From CAZOZZ01 sp965262425 (lineage in GTDB: Bacteria; Acidobacteriota; Terriglobia; 20CM-2-55-15), in the NCBI GenBank assembly GCA_965262425.1, contig OZ253536.1, positions 5,394,001 through 5,458,000 of the forward strand: 64,000 nucleotides of DNA, read 5' to 3'. Position numbers and translations under genes: made by a program. Shown piece after piece: positions 41,224 to 49,361 of the stretch. A model generated the notes under the pieces. It ran no database searches, was not told the origin of the DNA, and saw only the letters and a list, made by a program, of their open reading frames with translations. Position 1 is the stretch's first letter; the number at the start of each line of letters is the position of its first letter.

Positions 41224-43821
41224 ATGGTCGGCAAAAAACTCGCTCATTACAAAATCGTCTCGAAAATCGGTGAAGGCGGAATGGGAGAAGTGTATGAGGC
41301 CGTGGACACCCGGTTGAACCGTTCTGTTGCCATCAAGGTTCTGCCATCTTCCTTCTCGCACGAAACCGACCGGCTTGGTCGTTTTCGGCGTGAGGCCAAG
41401 GCTCTCGCTTCCCTCAATCATCCAAACATCGCAACCATTCACGGCGTTGAAGAGGTCGATGGAATTCACTTTCTTGTCCTCGAACTAGTCGGGGGAAAGA
41501 CTCTCGGTGAGATGCTGTCGTCTGGACCGATTGAGGTCCCCGACGCCCTTCGGATCGCTCAACAGATCTCACAGGCTCTGGAGGCGACTCACGAAAAGGG
41601 GATCATTCATCGCGACTTGAAACCGGCGAATATCATGATCACACCGCAAGGCCACGTTAAGGTGCTGGACTTTGGCCTGGCAAAGATCAATACCCATTCC
41701 GTTGAGTCAACGGATCCCGCGGGGGAGGCGACGATCAGCATGGTGCGGACCGAGGATGGACTGCTTCTGGGGACACCCACCTACATGAGTCCGGAGCAGG
41801 CACGGGGACAGTCCGTCGACAAGCGGACCGACATATGGGCATTCGGGTGCGTTTTATATGAAGCTCTGGGTGGACGAGCACCATTCCAGAGAGGGACTCT
41901 CTCCGACACTATTGCTGCCATTCTTGGGAGCGAACCGGTATGGACCGATTTGCCCGAGTCCGTTCCCGAGGCCATTCAACTTCTGTTGCGCCGGTGTCTT
42001 CAAAGGGACGTCAACCGGCGGCTGAGAGACATCGGCGATGCCCGGATCGAGATTTCCGAATCGCTGGACGGTGAGGTGTCTCCCCGCGCCCGGCGAACAC
42101 AACCATCAGAGCCGGAGCCTCTCGCTCGTTTCATTGTCGAGCTATCGGAAGCCGAGACCCTGGAGAGCACCTTCCACCCTGCCCTGTCGTTTTCCCGCGA
42201 CGGCACATATCTTGTCTATGCCTCCAACGCCGGCTTGATCGTGCGTTCCACCGACGAGCTTGTCCAGGCCGGCAGAATGCGGGCGGAGCCGGGGATCCCG
42301 CACTTCATCATTTCCGGGGCCACGCATCTACCAAACACCGGAGGTGCATCGGCGCCCTTCTGTTCGCCCGACGGGAAGTGGATCGGTTTCTTTTCAGGCG
42401 AAAAGTTGCGGAAGATAGAAATCGGAAACAGCAGCCAGGTCACGCTGTGTGATGCGCCCAGGGCGGCCGGGAGAACGTGGGGAACCGACGGGGTTATCGT
42501 GTTTGGCTCAGAAGTCTCGGGTCTCGGCCGGGTCTCGGATCAGGGGGGCGCGCCGGAGACAATTACTTCTCTCGACTCTCGGCAGGAGGAAGTCGGGCAT
42601 CTGTGGCCTCAGTTTCTGCCGGGCGGCAAGTTACTGTTTACGATTGAAACCGCGGGTGGCGCCGACGAACACCAGGTCGCGGTTCAGGCGGAAAACGGCA
42701 AACACCGGACCTTGATTACCGGAGCCAACAACGCGTGTTTCGTTCCCCCGAACTACATTGTCTATTATCAAACCGGCAGTTTGCTGGCGACGGTCTATCA
42801 TGCGGCATCCTCGGAGGTTGACGGCCCAGCGATCTCGATCGTTGACGACGTGATGCAGTCGTTGCTCGGCGCCGGGCACTTCGGCTTGTCCGAGCAGGGT
42901 TGGCTTGTCTATGTTCCCGGGGGCGCTCAGGAAAGAATGGTCCTGGTGGATCACCATGGGAACGAACACGGGTTCTCCGACAAGCGTCGTCCGTTCGTCC
43001 ATCCGCGGCTTTCGCCCGACGGCCTCAAAGCTCTGGTTGGAATCGCTGGGAGTGATGACGACATCTGGGTCTATGAGTTCACTCGGGACACGCTGACCCA
43101 ATTGACGTTTGAGGCGGAAAACCATTGGCCGATATGGACAGCCGACGGGAAGGGCGTCACCTTCACCAGACACGCGGGCGATCGGCCGAACCTCCATTCG
43201 ATGCCTGTCGATCAAAGCACCGCCGAGAAACGACTGACCACGGGAGACCATATCAAGATTGCCACATCATGGTCTCCGGATGGGAGAGTGTTGGCCTTTC
43301 AGCAACTCCATCCGACAACGGGATGGGACATCTGGATGCTGCTGGACGTTGGCGGCCGAAAGCCACGCCCGTTTCTGCGAACGGTTTTTAATGAAGCCGG
43401 CGGGACGTTCTCGCCCGACGGTCGCTGGCTGGCTTTCGTGTCGGACGAGTCGGGCCAGGATGAAATATATGTCCAGTCATTCCGCAGCCCGGGTCGGCGA
43501 CGTAAAGTTTCCGTCGACGGTGGCGCCGAACCCGTCTGGTCCAAGAGCGGAAGAAGGCTCTTTTTCAGGAAGGGAGAGTCCATGTTGACGGTCGACATTT
43601 CAAAACGTCCGCCGTTTGCGTCGAGCACTCCAAGACTCATTTTTGAAGGCAGTTATTCCAGAAGCTCCGTCTATGTCGCCAACTATGACGTGATGGAGGA
43701 CGGCCTGTGGTTCCTGATGATTCAAGGGGATGACCAGGGGACGACACCCATGGAGTTCCGCCTGATTCTGGACTGGGCCGAGAAACTGAAGCCTCGAACA
43801 TCGGCGTCCAAGTCTCCGTAG
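41224..43821 (+). CDS. Ser/Thr protein kinase with TolB/PD40 propeller
   Basis: The 865-residue protein begins with a Hanks-type kinase (residues 8-270): glycine loop IGEGGMGEVYEAVDTRLNRS, VAIKVL lysine, HRDLKPANIMITPQG catalytic loop, DFGLAKI, GTPTYMSPEQARG and DIWAFGCVLYEAL. After a short linker without an obvious membrane helix, residues 300-855 form a long WD40-like propeller of PD40/TolB blades (SFSRDGTYLVYAS, CSPDGKWIGFFSG, FSPDGRWLAFVSDESGQDEI, YVQSF). This fusion is strongly expanded in Acidobacteriota. It probably senses or docks ligands through the propeller. It converges on the collagen-like gene, with a bidirectional hairpin between. Confidence 0.95.
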   Translation: MVGKKLAHYKIVSKIGEGGMGEVYEAVDTRLNRSVAIKVLPSSFSHETDRLGRFRREAKALASLNHPNIATIHGVEEVDGIHFLVLELVGGKTLGEMLSSGPIEVPDALRIAQQISQALEATHEKGIIHRDLKPANIMITPQGHVKVLDFGLAKINTHSVESTDPAGEATISMVRTEDGLLLGTPTYMSPEQARGQSVDKRTDIWAFGCVLYEALGGRAPFQRGTLSDTIAAILGSEPVWTDLPESVPEAIQLLLRRCLQRDVNRRLRDIGDARIEISESLDGEVSPRARRTQPSEPEPLARFIVELSEAETLESTFHPALSFSRDGTYLVYASNAGLIVRSTDELVQAGRMRAEPGIPHFIISGATHLPNTGGASAPFCSPDGKWIGFFSGEKLRKIEIGNSSQVTLCDAPRAAGRTWGTDGVIVFGSEVSGLGRVSDQGGAPETITSLDSRQEEVGHLWPQFLPGGKLLFTIETAGGADEHQVAVQAENGKHRTLITGANNACFVPPNYIVYYQTGSLLATVYHAASSEVDGPAISIVDDVMQSLLGAGHFGLSEQGWLVYVPGGAQERMVLVDHHGNEHGFSDKRRPFVHPRLSPDGLKALVGIAGSDDDIWVYEFTRDTLTQLTFEAENHWPIWTADGKGVTFTRHAGDRPNLHSMPVDQSTAEKRLTTGDHIKIATSWSPDGRVLAFQQLHPTTGWDIWMLLDVGGRKPRPFLRTVFNEAGGTFSPDGRWLAFVSDESGQDEIYVQSFRSPGRRRKVSVDGGAEPVWSKSGRRLFFRKGESMLTVDISKRPPFASSTPRLIFEGSYSRSSVYVANYDVMEDGLWFLMIQGDDQGTTPMEFRLILDWAEKLKPRTSASKSP

Positions 43822-43874
43822 CCTGTCCCGGACGACGACTCTTTCTGTTTCGAAACTAATCGATGAGTGACATC

Positions 43875-43900
43875 GTCGGGCCGGTTTTGGCCGGCCCGAC
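43875..43900. terminator. Bidirectional terminator hairpin
   Basis: GTCGGGCCGG, loop TTTTGG, CCGGCCCGAC: a perfect 10-bp stem between the convergent kinase and collagen-like genes. T-rich sequence (TTATTGTTGTTTC) follows on the plus strand. Confidence 0.75.
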
Positions 43901-43907
43901 TGTTGCC

Positions 43908-45518
43908 TTATTGTTGTTTCGACTCCAGCATCATCAACCTTTCGTGAAGCCACTGGATATAGATGTGCGCCTTTTCGAGTTCTTCGAGAATGCCCCGTTG
44001 GTGGCGACCGATCTCGACGATCTCTTTCCCCTCGTCATCCGTTTCGACAGGAGGGACTGCAGGGAGATGGCGTTGCCCCCACATCGAGTCGGCATGCTCG
44101 CTGATCGGCTCCAGGCGGTAGCCAGGCTGATAGACATAGTCGGCGTGCAATCGTCCGCCCCGTTGAAAGATCGGCCCGTCAACGTCCAACTGGGCATCCG
44201 GGTGCGGGTTGCTCGTGCCGATACCGACGGCGGATTCGGTCGTGATCGACGAAGTCAAGGGCACTGGCGTTCCCCCAACAGACACGAACACCCTGAAGGC
44301 AAGGTCCGTGGCGGTTCCAATGCTACTCGAGCCACTCGGGTACGGGTTGTTGGGATCCATGCCAAGTGTCGCCTCAGCGCACCCGGAATGGGTCAGGGCC
44401 CAGGTATAGACGCCACCCGCGGTGAACGTCACGCCCGGAAGAGAAAAGCCCAGATACATGGGAACTCCAACGTCCCCCGCTCCGATCTTGATGGCAAGCG
44501 TGCCGAGTCGCGCCCCGGTCAATCCGTCGCCCTCGAACACCGAAAGGTCACCGCAGAAAAGGTCCTCACCCGATGTTCCTTTGTAAGCCCCGATCGCGAC
44601 ATCGAGTCTCGTCAGTCGTCCACCGAGTGACGAGGTAAAGGACTGCCAGACGTTACTCCCGTCTCCGATCAGATCAAAGCTCGAACCGGTCGAGAAACTG
44701 ATCTGTTGCTCGCCGGCAAACACCTGCGCGGGTGGCGTGTACATGACGACCACCTCCTGCCAGGGGTTCGTGGCTCCCAGGTCACCCGGATCCCCCTTAT
44801 CTCCCTTGTCCCCTTGCGGGCCGGGAAGACCCTGGAGTCCGGGAAAGCCCTGGAGTCCGGGAGGGCCGTCGGGACCGATGGCCCCTACATCCCCGTTGTC
44901 ACCGGGCACGCCCTGGATTCCAGGAATTCCCTGCTCTCCTCGATCCCCGCGGAGACCGGGTGTCTCTTCATACTCGAACCGAAGACCGACGACCTGGATA
45001 GGGTCCGAGCCAGGAGCGGCTGTTGCTTTTTTGCTGCTTTTCTTACTGCTTTTCGCCTTCGAACTGCGGGTCGACGCAAGACGAAGAGCCACGTAGTCGG
45101 AACCCGGAGCAAGACTCGCACCCGAAGGGAAGACGGATGTCACGTCGATCTCCACAATCGTGTCCTTGGTCCCGGCAATCGACAGACCGGTCAGAGTCCG
45201 AGTGTAGAGGTCGAGGGGCTGCCCGTTTCGAGTGATGGAGATGTCGAGGTTGTAGGTTGTAACTTCGGTCGCGCGTGGAATGATGACCACCTTGGCGCCG
45301 AGAAACTGGCTCATGTTCGAAGGAACCGGGAAACCGAACCGGACTTCACCTTCCTTGGCAACAGCCCAGTTCCCATTTGTGAAGGCCAGCCCTGTTGTCG
45401 CACGATTAACCCAGAGTTCTGTCCGGACGTTCTGCGCGGCGGCAGCCGGCTGCATAAGCAGTGCGAGGGCAAGGGCCACCGTAATGAGGATTTCCTCTGA
45501 GAGACGCAGTCGTATCAT
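43908..45518 (-). CDS. Secreted collagen-like protein with tail-type C terminus
   Basis: The 536-residue protein starts at ATG 45518 (GGAG eight bases upstream) with a signal peptide ending QPAAAAQ. Residues 30-190 are a beta-rich domain; a Lys/Ser-rich patch (SSKAKSSKKSSKKATA) precedes about 20 uninterrupted Gly-X-Y triplets (GLRGDRGEQGIPGIQGVPGD ... GDKGDKGDPGDLG). A second beta domain follows (about 270-435). The C terminus (HADYVYQPGYRLEPISEHAD, EIGRHQRGILEELEKAHIYI) resembles the end of phage-tail and endosialidase-chaperone-like proteins and should trimerise through a coiled coil. A surface fibre or adhesin is likely. Confidence 0.85.
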   Translation of the reverse strand: MIRLRLSEEILITVALALALLMQPAAAAQNVRTELWVNRATTGLAFTNGNWAVAKEGEVRFGFPVPSNMSQFLGAKVVIIPRATEVTTYNLDISITRNGQPLDLYTRTLTGLSIAGTKDTIVEIDVTSVFPSGASLAPGSDYVALRLASTRSSKAKSSKKSSKKATAAPGSDPIQVVGLRFEYEETPGLRGDRGEQGIPGIQGVPGDNGDVGAIGPDGPPGLQGFPGLQGLPGPQGDKGDKGDPGDLGATNPWQEVVVMYTPPAQVFAGEQQISFSTGSSFDLIGDGSNVWQSFTSSLGGRLTRLDVAIGAYKGTSGEDLFCGDLSVFEGDGLTGARLGTLAIKIGAGDVGVPMYLGFSLPGVTFTAGGVYTWALTHSGCAEATLGMDPNNPYPSGSSSIGTATDLAFRVFVSVGGTPVPLTSSITTESAVGIGTSNPHPDAQLDVDGPIFQRGGRLHADYVYQPGYRLEPISEHADSMWGQRHLPAVPPVETDDEGKEIVEIGRHQRGILEELEKAHIYIQWLHERLMMLESKQQ

Positions 45519-45782
45519 TTGTCTAGCTCCATGTCCATCGGATAGATATCGGCAAGGGGATAAATCAATAGGCCGGTGTCAAAAAATCGCCGGCTCGGTC
45601 AACCAGAGTCCGGCTTCCCGACAACCGACCACAGCTGTTTCGCACAATGTGCCTCGTTACATCTTTATTTTTCAGAACGTTACGACGTGTCATGGGAGTG
45701 CATGACTTCGACGACAACGCCTGTGCCATCTGTTACCTTGCAAGCGTCACGCCAAGAGAGTGCCGCTTGCTCCAGGCTTCCT
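45519..45782. other. Divergent intergenic region before PadR
   Basis: No gene recognised. It should carry the promoter of the minus-strand collagen-like gene and leads into the PadR promoter at 45783. Confidence 0.5.
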
Positions 45783-45832
45783 ATTGACAATCTATATGTG
45801 CTTGATTTAAGGTTCCTATAGAAATCCAATAG
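45783..45832 (+). promoter_or_regulatory. PadR promoter with palindromic operator candidate
   Basis: TTGACA at 45783-45788 with a -10-like TTTAAG about 16 bases on, followed by CCTATAGAAATCCAATAGG (45814-45832), whose arms CCTAT/ATAGG are inverted. AGGAAGAGGG just after it is the ribosome binding site. A PadR repressor binding its own promoter here would be typical. Confidence 0.45.
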
Positions 45833-45846
45833 GAAGAGGGATACGA

Positions 45847-46179
45847 GTGCGTCGGAAGAAATCGGACATCCTGCAGGGAACCCTGGACATGCTCATCCTG
45901 AAGACCCTGGCGTTGGAACCGATGCACGGGTACGGTATCTCGCAGCGAATCGGGCAGATCACGAAGGGCGTGTTTCAAATCAACCCCGGCTCGTTCTTCC
46001 CCGCGCTCTACCGGCTCGAACAAGAGGGGTGGATCCGGGGTGAGTGGGGCACATCCGAAAACAAGCGCCGAGCCAGGTACTACTCACTGACCAGGGACGG
46101 TCGAAAGAAGCTCGAGGCTGAGCGTCGGAACTGGCGGCGGGTGTCGGTCGCGATCACCAGCGTACTGGAAGCGAATTAA
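45847..46179 (+). CDS. PadR-family transcriptional regulator
   Basis: The 110-residue protein starts at GTG 45847. KSDILQGTLDMLILKTLALE, MHGYGISQRIGQITKGVFQI and GSFFPALYRLEQEGWIRGEW are the PadR winged helix; RRARYYSLTRDGRKKLEAER is the wing and dimer helix. In Acidobacteriota such genes directly precede an ADOP permease. Here the expected permease is absent: the following bases start AATGCGTTGGAAAG but no frame continues, and a transposon lies 300 bases on. A permease C-terminal remnant survives at 48117, beyond the transposon. Intact itself. Confidence 0.9.
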   Translation: MRRKKSDILQGTLDMLILKTLALEPMHGYGISQRIGQITKGVFQINPGSFFPALYRLEQEGWIRGEWGTSENKRRARYYSLTRDGRKKLEAERRNWRRVSVAITSVLEAN

Positions 46180-46481
46180 AGAAAAGGCAATGCGTTGGAA
46201 AGCCCAATGGATACATGCAGCCGTTTCGGAAGAGCAGGTCGGTCGATGTTGAATGAGGCCCGGCCAGTGGGCATTTGAGTCGAATTCAACCCCATTGTTA
46301 AGCAAGTTCTATTTTCGCATTGTTGAAATTGGCGAGGTGTTGACGGTGTCTTGTGGTATATATACCGTCAGATGAAGAAGAAAAAGATATGGCTTGAGTT
46401 GAATCAGGTAAAGGGAGCCGCTGCTTCGCGACTGCGAAGGCGGAAGTACGCCTGATCGAGCGCCATGAGATACCCGACGGT
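46180..46481. other. Decayed stretch after PadR, entry to DDE transposon
   Basis: No intact gene. A 27-codon frame from ATG 46372 (MKKKKIWLELNQVKGAAASR) ends before the DUF6788 frame and could be its displaced start. The transposon's left end must lie here but I could not define it. Confidence 0.35.
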
Positions 46482-46757
46482 TTGCTGCCTGGCTCGGTGT
46501 CGATTAGTTACACCCGGTGCGGTAAGCCGACGTGCCGGTGTGTGTCGGGTGAAGGCCACCCATCCTGGTCCTGGACATTCATGATGGACGGGAAGAAGCA
46601 TGTCGAACACGTTCCAGCCGCCATGGTTGAGGAGATTCAGAAGCGTGTCGGAGCGGGACGGGAGTTTCAGGATGCGATCCGGGAGGTGCTGACAGCGAAC
46701 GCGAAGTTGGTGGTGTTGGAGCGCCAGCAACAACGTGAGAAGCGGAAGCGACGGTGA
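46482..46757 (+). CDS. DUF6788-like accessory protein of DDE transposon
   Basis: A 91-residue protein from TTG 46482, or longer because the frame is open back to 46398. GSVSISYTRCGKPTCRCVSG, EGHPSWSWTFMMDGKKHVEH is a Cys-rich motif of the DUF6788 type, followed by a helical C terminus (EEIQKRVGAGREFQDAIREV). Its stop overlaps the transposase start. Proteins of this type accompany certain DDE transposases and may help DNA binding. Confidence 0.55.
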   Translation: MLPGSVSISYTRCGKPTCRCVSGEGHPSWSWTFMMDGKKHVEHVPAAMVEEIQKRVGAGREFQDAIREVLTANAKLVVLERQQQREKRKRR

Positions 46758-47947
46758 GAGGTCCGTCGGCCGGAGGGATTCGACGGTATGCGCGAAAGTG
46801 TTTGCGGCTGAAGGGGTATTTGAATCAACCCGGAGATGGACGGGTGCGACCGCAGATCGGAAGCGGGCATCTGATCTGGTCTCTAGTGATCGGGTATCTG
46901 CTACGGGAGTCGAGCTTCCTGGCCATCGAGTCGCTCGCACGATCCTCGGCGTGTAGGGCCTTGGGAATCGGACGCCGCTTTAGCGACGACACGCTGGGCT
47001 ATTTCACCGAGAAGCTGGATCCGGAATTCACGCGCGGCGCTTTGATCACCGCCATCAAGCAGGCCAAGCGCAATAAAGCGTTCGACGATTGCCGCTTCAT
47101 CGGCCTGGCGCTGGACGGGACGACCGTGGGGCGTGTCCGTGAGGCCGGGTGTCGTTGGTGTCGTCCCCACCGCAACGCCGAGGGGGAGGTGACCACCTAC
47201 TTGCACCACGTCGTGATGGCCACCATCGTGGGTACCGGGCTGACTCTACCGGTCGATGTGGAACCCTACGGCAGTGGGGATAGCGAATGGGCCGGGGGTA
47301 AACGACTGCTACGTCGGGTAGTGGGGCAGTTGGGGCCGCGGTTTGCCGATTATGTTGTTGTCGATGGCGGATATGCGGCCGCGCCGTTCCTGCACCTGGC
47401 CGACGAGTTGGGATTGAAGACCATCGTCCGGCTCAAAGCCAATCTTCCGAGCTTGTTCAACGCCGCCAAAAGTCGGTTCGCTTGTCGGCCGCCGTCCCGG
47501 GTCTTCAAGGATGGAGCCGATCGGGTGGAAATCTGGGACGCGGACGACTTCGATCCCTGGGACCGACTGAACTGGTCGACCGTGCGCGTGATCCGCTACC
47601 GGCAAGAGAAACCCAATGGATCGGTGGTCGAAGCCTACTGGCTGACCAATTTCTCGATGAACCAAGTGGGAGCGCCCACTTTATTTCGCATGGCCAAGAG
47701 TCGTTGGGAAGTCGAAAACCAAGGTTTCAACGATGCCAAGAATCGTTATGGGATGGCCCACATCCCCCATCACCACGCCAACAGCTTACTTCTGCACTGG
47801 CTCCTCATAATCCTGGCCCTCACGATCGAACGTCTGTATCGACTGCGCCATTTGCATCGGGGGCGCCATCACCCCCGTACCTCCATCGAGCTCCTTCGTT
47901 TGCTTCGCCTCGCTCTGCCTGCTCCAACCCCAGCCGACTCCAGCTGA
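46754..47947 (+). CDS. IS4-like DDE transposase, family not assigned
   Basis: The 397-residue protein has DDE_Tnp_1-like landmarks: FIGLALDGTTVGRVREAGC (first Asp), RFADYVVVDGGYAAAPFLHL (second Asp) and FRMAKSRWEVENQGFNDAKN (Glu in the YREK-like region). It lacks features that would place it in IS4, IS1634 or ISNCY with confidence. GTG start overlaps the DUF6788-type gene. Element ends not found. A 60-codon Arg/Pro-rich tail (RLRHLHRGRHHPRTSIELLR) closes it. Confidence 0.8.
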   Translation: MRGPSAGGIRRYARKCLRLKGYLNQPGDGRVRPQIGSGHLIWSLVIGYLLRESSFLAIESLARSSACRALGIGRRFSDDTLGYFTEKLDPEFTRGALITAIKQAKRNKAFDDCRFIGLALDGTTVGRVREAGCRWCRPHRNAEGEVTTYLHHVVMATIVGTGLTLPVDVEPYGSGDSEWAGGKRLLRRVVGQLGPRFADYVVVDGGYAAAPFLHLADELGLKTIVRLKANLPSLFNAAKSRFACRPPSRVFKDGADRVEIWDADDFDPWDRLNWSTVRVIRYRQEKPNGSVVEAYWLTNFSMNQVGAPTLFRMAKSRWEVENQGFNDAKNRYGMAHIPHHHANSLLLHWLLIILALTIERLYRLRHLHRGRHHPRTSIELLRLLRLALPAPTPADSS

Positions 47948-48116
47948 ACCGCCTCGATTCCCCGGTCTCCACGCGCCTGCCTGACCCAAATCACCGGGCT
48001 GGACCCGCTACGGTTACCTGTCGCTCGAAATAAGCCGCACTTCAAATTCGTCTCCCTCGCCAACCTTTTCCCTTCCAGAGCCCCTTCCATACACTCCGCC
48101 CTCCCTGACTTCCGAA

Positions 48117-48318
48117 ATGGCTGCTGGTATTGGGGCAGTCTGGTGCATTTTTCGTTACTCGTGTACTCTCGAATCAACTCTGGGGTGTCACGGCGACAGA
48201 TCCCCTGACGGTTGGCGCGATGGCAACGCTCCTTCTTGCGGTAGGTGGGGTCGCCTGCTACCTGCCGGCGCGACGCGCCACCAGGGTCGACCCAATGGTG
48301 GCACTTCGGCACGACTGA
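48117..48318 (+). pseudogene. C-terminal remnant of ADOP/MacB-type permease
   Basis: Reads FFVTRVLSNQLWGVTATDPL, TVGAMATLLLAVGGVACYLP, ARRATRVDPMVALRHD and a TGA at 48316-48318. This is the last transmembrane segment and the invariant 'PARRA.rvDPm.ALR' ending of MacB/FtsX permeases. The rest of the gene was lost, probably with arrival of the DDE transposon after the PadR gene. Confidence 0.75.
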
Positions 48319-48330
48319 GGGGTTCTTACT

Positions 48331-49359
48331 ATGAAAAGGTACATTGTCTCGGTAGGGTGGGTCCTGTTTCTGGGGCTATGCTGGACAACTTCCGACGCCC
48401 TTGCTGGAAAGCGGACGGATCACAACATCCAGTACGGTGACGGTTTCAGCCTCCGGCTGACCGTGATCGTACCGACCGCTTACAGGGAATCGGGTTCCTA
48501 CCCGGTCATCTTCGCGCTGCCGCCAGGTCGCGGCGATCCGGGCATGGTGGACGCGATTCTGAACAACTACTGGAAAGATGGCCTCCTCCGCAGAATTTGT
48601 GGGCAGTCCAAAGGCCTGTGCGCACATAAGTAATTGAAACAAAGTACCTTATTCTTTTGTTCGACGGCGAATATTCCAGTACCCACTTCGGTCGGACGCC
48701 TACACCCGGTGCCCGGAGCCCCCGCCGGAGGCCCCGTTCCCCATCGCCCACACCAGCCGACACCGCGGAGCGCAGCCGAGGGTCAAGGCCGGCGCAGCCG
48801 CCGAGCTTGCGAGGGAAGCCTTGAGGCTTGGCGAGCACCGTGGTCTCCTCAAGCGGCGATGGAAGACGGTTTTACCCACAAATTCTGCGGAAAACCCGAA
48901 AGATGAAGGCGACCGGCGTGGTTACATCATGGTGTCGCCAACCATACTCGGACGCAGCCTCGAAACCAGAGGCACCGACGTGCTGAACGCCGTGTTCGCC
49001 TGGATGGACGAAAACCTGCAGTACGACAAACAACGGGTCACTCTTGCCGGACAATCCAACGGCGGCCTGGGCGCCTTCTTCGTTGCTCGAATGCAGCCGG
49101 AACGTTTCCAATCCATCGTCGTCCTGCCAGGGGCGTTCGGGGCCGAGGGAAGTCTGGACATGCTCCGGGGGAAGCCGATTTGGCTGCTTGTCGGAGAACG
49201 GGACACGCAATGGGTGGAGTTGTCGAAGCGAACTCGCGATCTGCTGATGCTCGGGGGGCCGAGCCCAAGCTCACCGTCGTCCCGGGTCAAGGGCACGTTT
49301 TCAGCTACCCTCCCGAGACACTCTACGACTGGATTGAGCTTCAGGCTGAGAATCAGTGA
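48331..49359 (+). pseudogene. Secreted alpha/beta hydrolase, broken by MITE D and a frameshift
   Basis: ATG 48331 gives a signal peptide (YIVSVGWVLFLGLCWTTSDA) and SLRLTVIVPTAYRESGSYPV, IFALPPGRGD, NNYWKD, then MITE D. After it the frame resumes EGDRRGYIMVSPTILG, VTLAGQSNGGLGAFFVARMQ (GQSNGG nucleophile elbow, Ser) and LVGERDTQWVEL (acid). Beyond the G run at 49253-49258 the frame slips; the other frame reads AEPKLTVVPGQGHVFSYPPE (His of the triad) and TLYDWIELQAENQ to TGA 49357-49359. Rebuilt, it is a feruloyl-esterase/PHB-depolymerase-like enzyme of about 240 residues. Confidence 0.75.
48581..48897 (-). mobile_element. 317-bp ISL3-related MITE, copy D
   Basis: Perfect 8-base duplication GAAAGATG (48573-48580, 48898-48905). 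Inverted relative to copies A-C, with one terminal difference (GGGTTTTCCGC instead of GGGTCTTCCGC). Removing it and one GAAAGATG restores the hydrolase frame. Confidence 0.93.
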
Positions 49360-49361
49360 CC

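Noticed and set aside
45847..48318. PadR plus DDE transposon plus permease end as one functional operon
   Set aside because: The permease fragment lacks more than 700 residues and has no start; only the PadR is whole.
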